DNA from: Thermoplasmata archaeon
GTDB lineage: Archaea > Thermoplasmatota > Thermoplasmata > Methanomassiliicoccales > Methanomethylophilaceae
DNA length: 64,000 bases
Assembly: GCA_015063135.1 (NCBI GenBank)
Contig: SUTA01000001.1
Span: 106,791-170,790, forward strand
Direction: 5' to 3'
Under the pieces are notes generated by a model. That model was not told where the DNA came from, did no database searches, and was given only the letters and a program-made list of their open reading frames with translations. Positions 63,683 through 64,000 of this stretch are shown in pieces; the stretch's first letter is position 1; the number at the start of each line of letters is the position of its first letter. Position numbers and translations under genes: made by a program.

Positions 63683-64000
63683 ATGGACGGGCAGACTCCC
63701 ACTCAGATTACAGCGGCCGGCCTCGACGGCTGGTACGGAACCCTCTCCGACCCCGACAAGGTAAGGCTCAGGAGATACCTGGACTCGGACGCTTCGTCCG
63801 CGGAGTCCTTCCTGCTCGGCGTCATGGCCGGGGCCCAGGAGGATCACAACTTCCGCCTGGCGGTCACCGCCGGAGCGTACGCCCTCACGCTGGACCTCGA
63901 CGACATGGAGACGTTCAGGGTCAGGGAGGCCTATATCGACGGCCTCGCCGCCGCCGGGATGTACGACGAGGCCAAGGCCCAATGCGAGCTCAACCTCGAC
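63683..64000 (+). CDS. Hypothetical protein, partial (runs off the window)
   Basis: An open frame of 106 codons from ATG 63683 to the window edge, with no stop and normal codon use (AGG, CGC arginines, no CGA). The protein looks helical and repeat-like (ESFLLGVMAGAQEDHNFRLA, VREAYIDGLAAAGMYDEAKA), as in TPR-type proteins. TATA-like ATGTTTTTACG lies about 30 nt upstream. It is missing from the ORF track because it is incomplete. Confidence 0.6.
   Translation, partial: MDGQTPTQITAAGLDGWYGTLSDPDKVRLRRYLDSDASSAESFLLGVMAGAQEDHNFRLAVTAGAYALTLDLDDMETFRVREAYIDGLAAAGMYDEAKAQCELNLD

Overview
ORGANISM. The window looks like a methanogenic archaeon of the Methanomassiliicoccales / Methanomethylophilaceae type. 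The gene content is archaeal: Orc1/Cdc6, replication factor C small subunit, the bifunctional FBP aldolase/phosphatase, archaeal RibC/RibL/RibH, ADH synthase and NcsA/TtuA. It also has RamA, the activator of methylamine methyltransferases. Many starts sit about 25-30 nt downstream of a TATA box with no Shine-Dalgarno, which suggests leaderless mRNAs. In-frame TAG is read as sense in two genes, as expected in a pyrrolysine user. The window is GC-rich and arginine is mostly AGG, CGC and CGG.

CENTRAL OBSERVATION. CGA behaves as a stop codon. About 35 genes have a frame that runs on past the expected end, and in every one the expected stop position is CGA. I found no CGA inside the genes whose arginine codons I went through (RamA, aminotransferase, Fic, ribH/ribC/ribL, FeoB2, CysRS, the oxidoreductase at 52.5 kb, MFS, CDF, Rpn), although these use AGG, AGA, CGC, CGG and CGT. 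The remaining genes end in TGA (about 35) or TAA (one). No gene appears to end in TAG. The two paralogous feo loci show CGA and TGA exchanging at homologous termini (FeoB ...GGE-CGA / ...GGE-TGA; FeoA ...ESL-CGA / ...ENL-TGA). CDS ends below therefore include CGA as the presumed terminator. A standard-code ORF caller fuses neighbours, for example FeoA to FeoB, ABC ATPase to a DUF protein, and a small Cys-rich protein to a lipase. Whether this is true stop reassignment, C-to-U editing to UGA, or an unassigned codon with ribosome rescue cannot be decided from DNA alone.

LAYOUT. 0-3 kb: CobW GTPase, His-rich metal protein and RamA. 3-6.5 kb: ABC importer with a circularly permuted binding protein, then a small DUF protein. 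6.6-9.8 kb: aminotransferase, zinc-ribbon regulator, Fic protein. 9.8-13.2 kb: riboflavin operon ribB-ribL-ribC-ribH, ADH synthase, parvulin. 13.4-17.8 kb: TetR-controlled redox operon (tautomerase, two aldo/keto reductases, two flavodoxins, FMN reductase). 18-20 kb: membrane and hypothetical proteins and a degenerate HemC-like protein. 20-24.4 kb: heterodimeric ABC exporter, phosphoglycerate mutase. 24.5-28.5 kb: a structured RNA, FBP aldolase/phosphatase, TIM, RfcS, IMPase. 28.5-32.7 kb: amber-containing phenylacetate-CoA ligase-like enzyme and three Sel1-repeat proteins. 32.8-42 kb: two feoA-feoA-feoB-Cys-rich loci with shared palindromic operators, then two exported lipase-like paralogs. 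42-47 kb: FTHFS, a DUF6978/DUF1828-like pair, rubredoxin, CysRS, second copy of the structured RNA. 47.4-52.2 kb: tRNA thiolase, Orc1/Cdc6, a Nif3-like protein, a probable replication origin with five direct repeats, a CARF-like regulator. 52.3-64 kb: tRNA-Arg(CCT), amber-containing FAD oxidoreductase, zinc-ribbon regulator, coiled-coil and PDT-like proteins, a DUF5685-like protein, Cys-rich peptide plus SPASM radical SAM enzyme, RidA, MetA, MFS and CDF transporters, an Rpn-family nuclease with a duplicated tail, and a partial gene at the window edge.

HOW THE GENES WORK TOGETHER. The set combines corrinoid activation, iron uptake and its regulation (Feo pairs and a CDF transporter with a similar operator), flavin supply and flavin redox chemistry, central triose metabolism, and replication initiation with its origin. 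No rRNA, CRISPR array or complete insertion sequence was seen.
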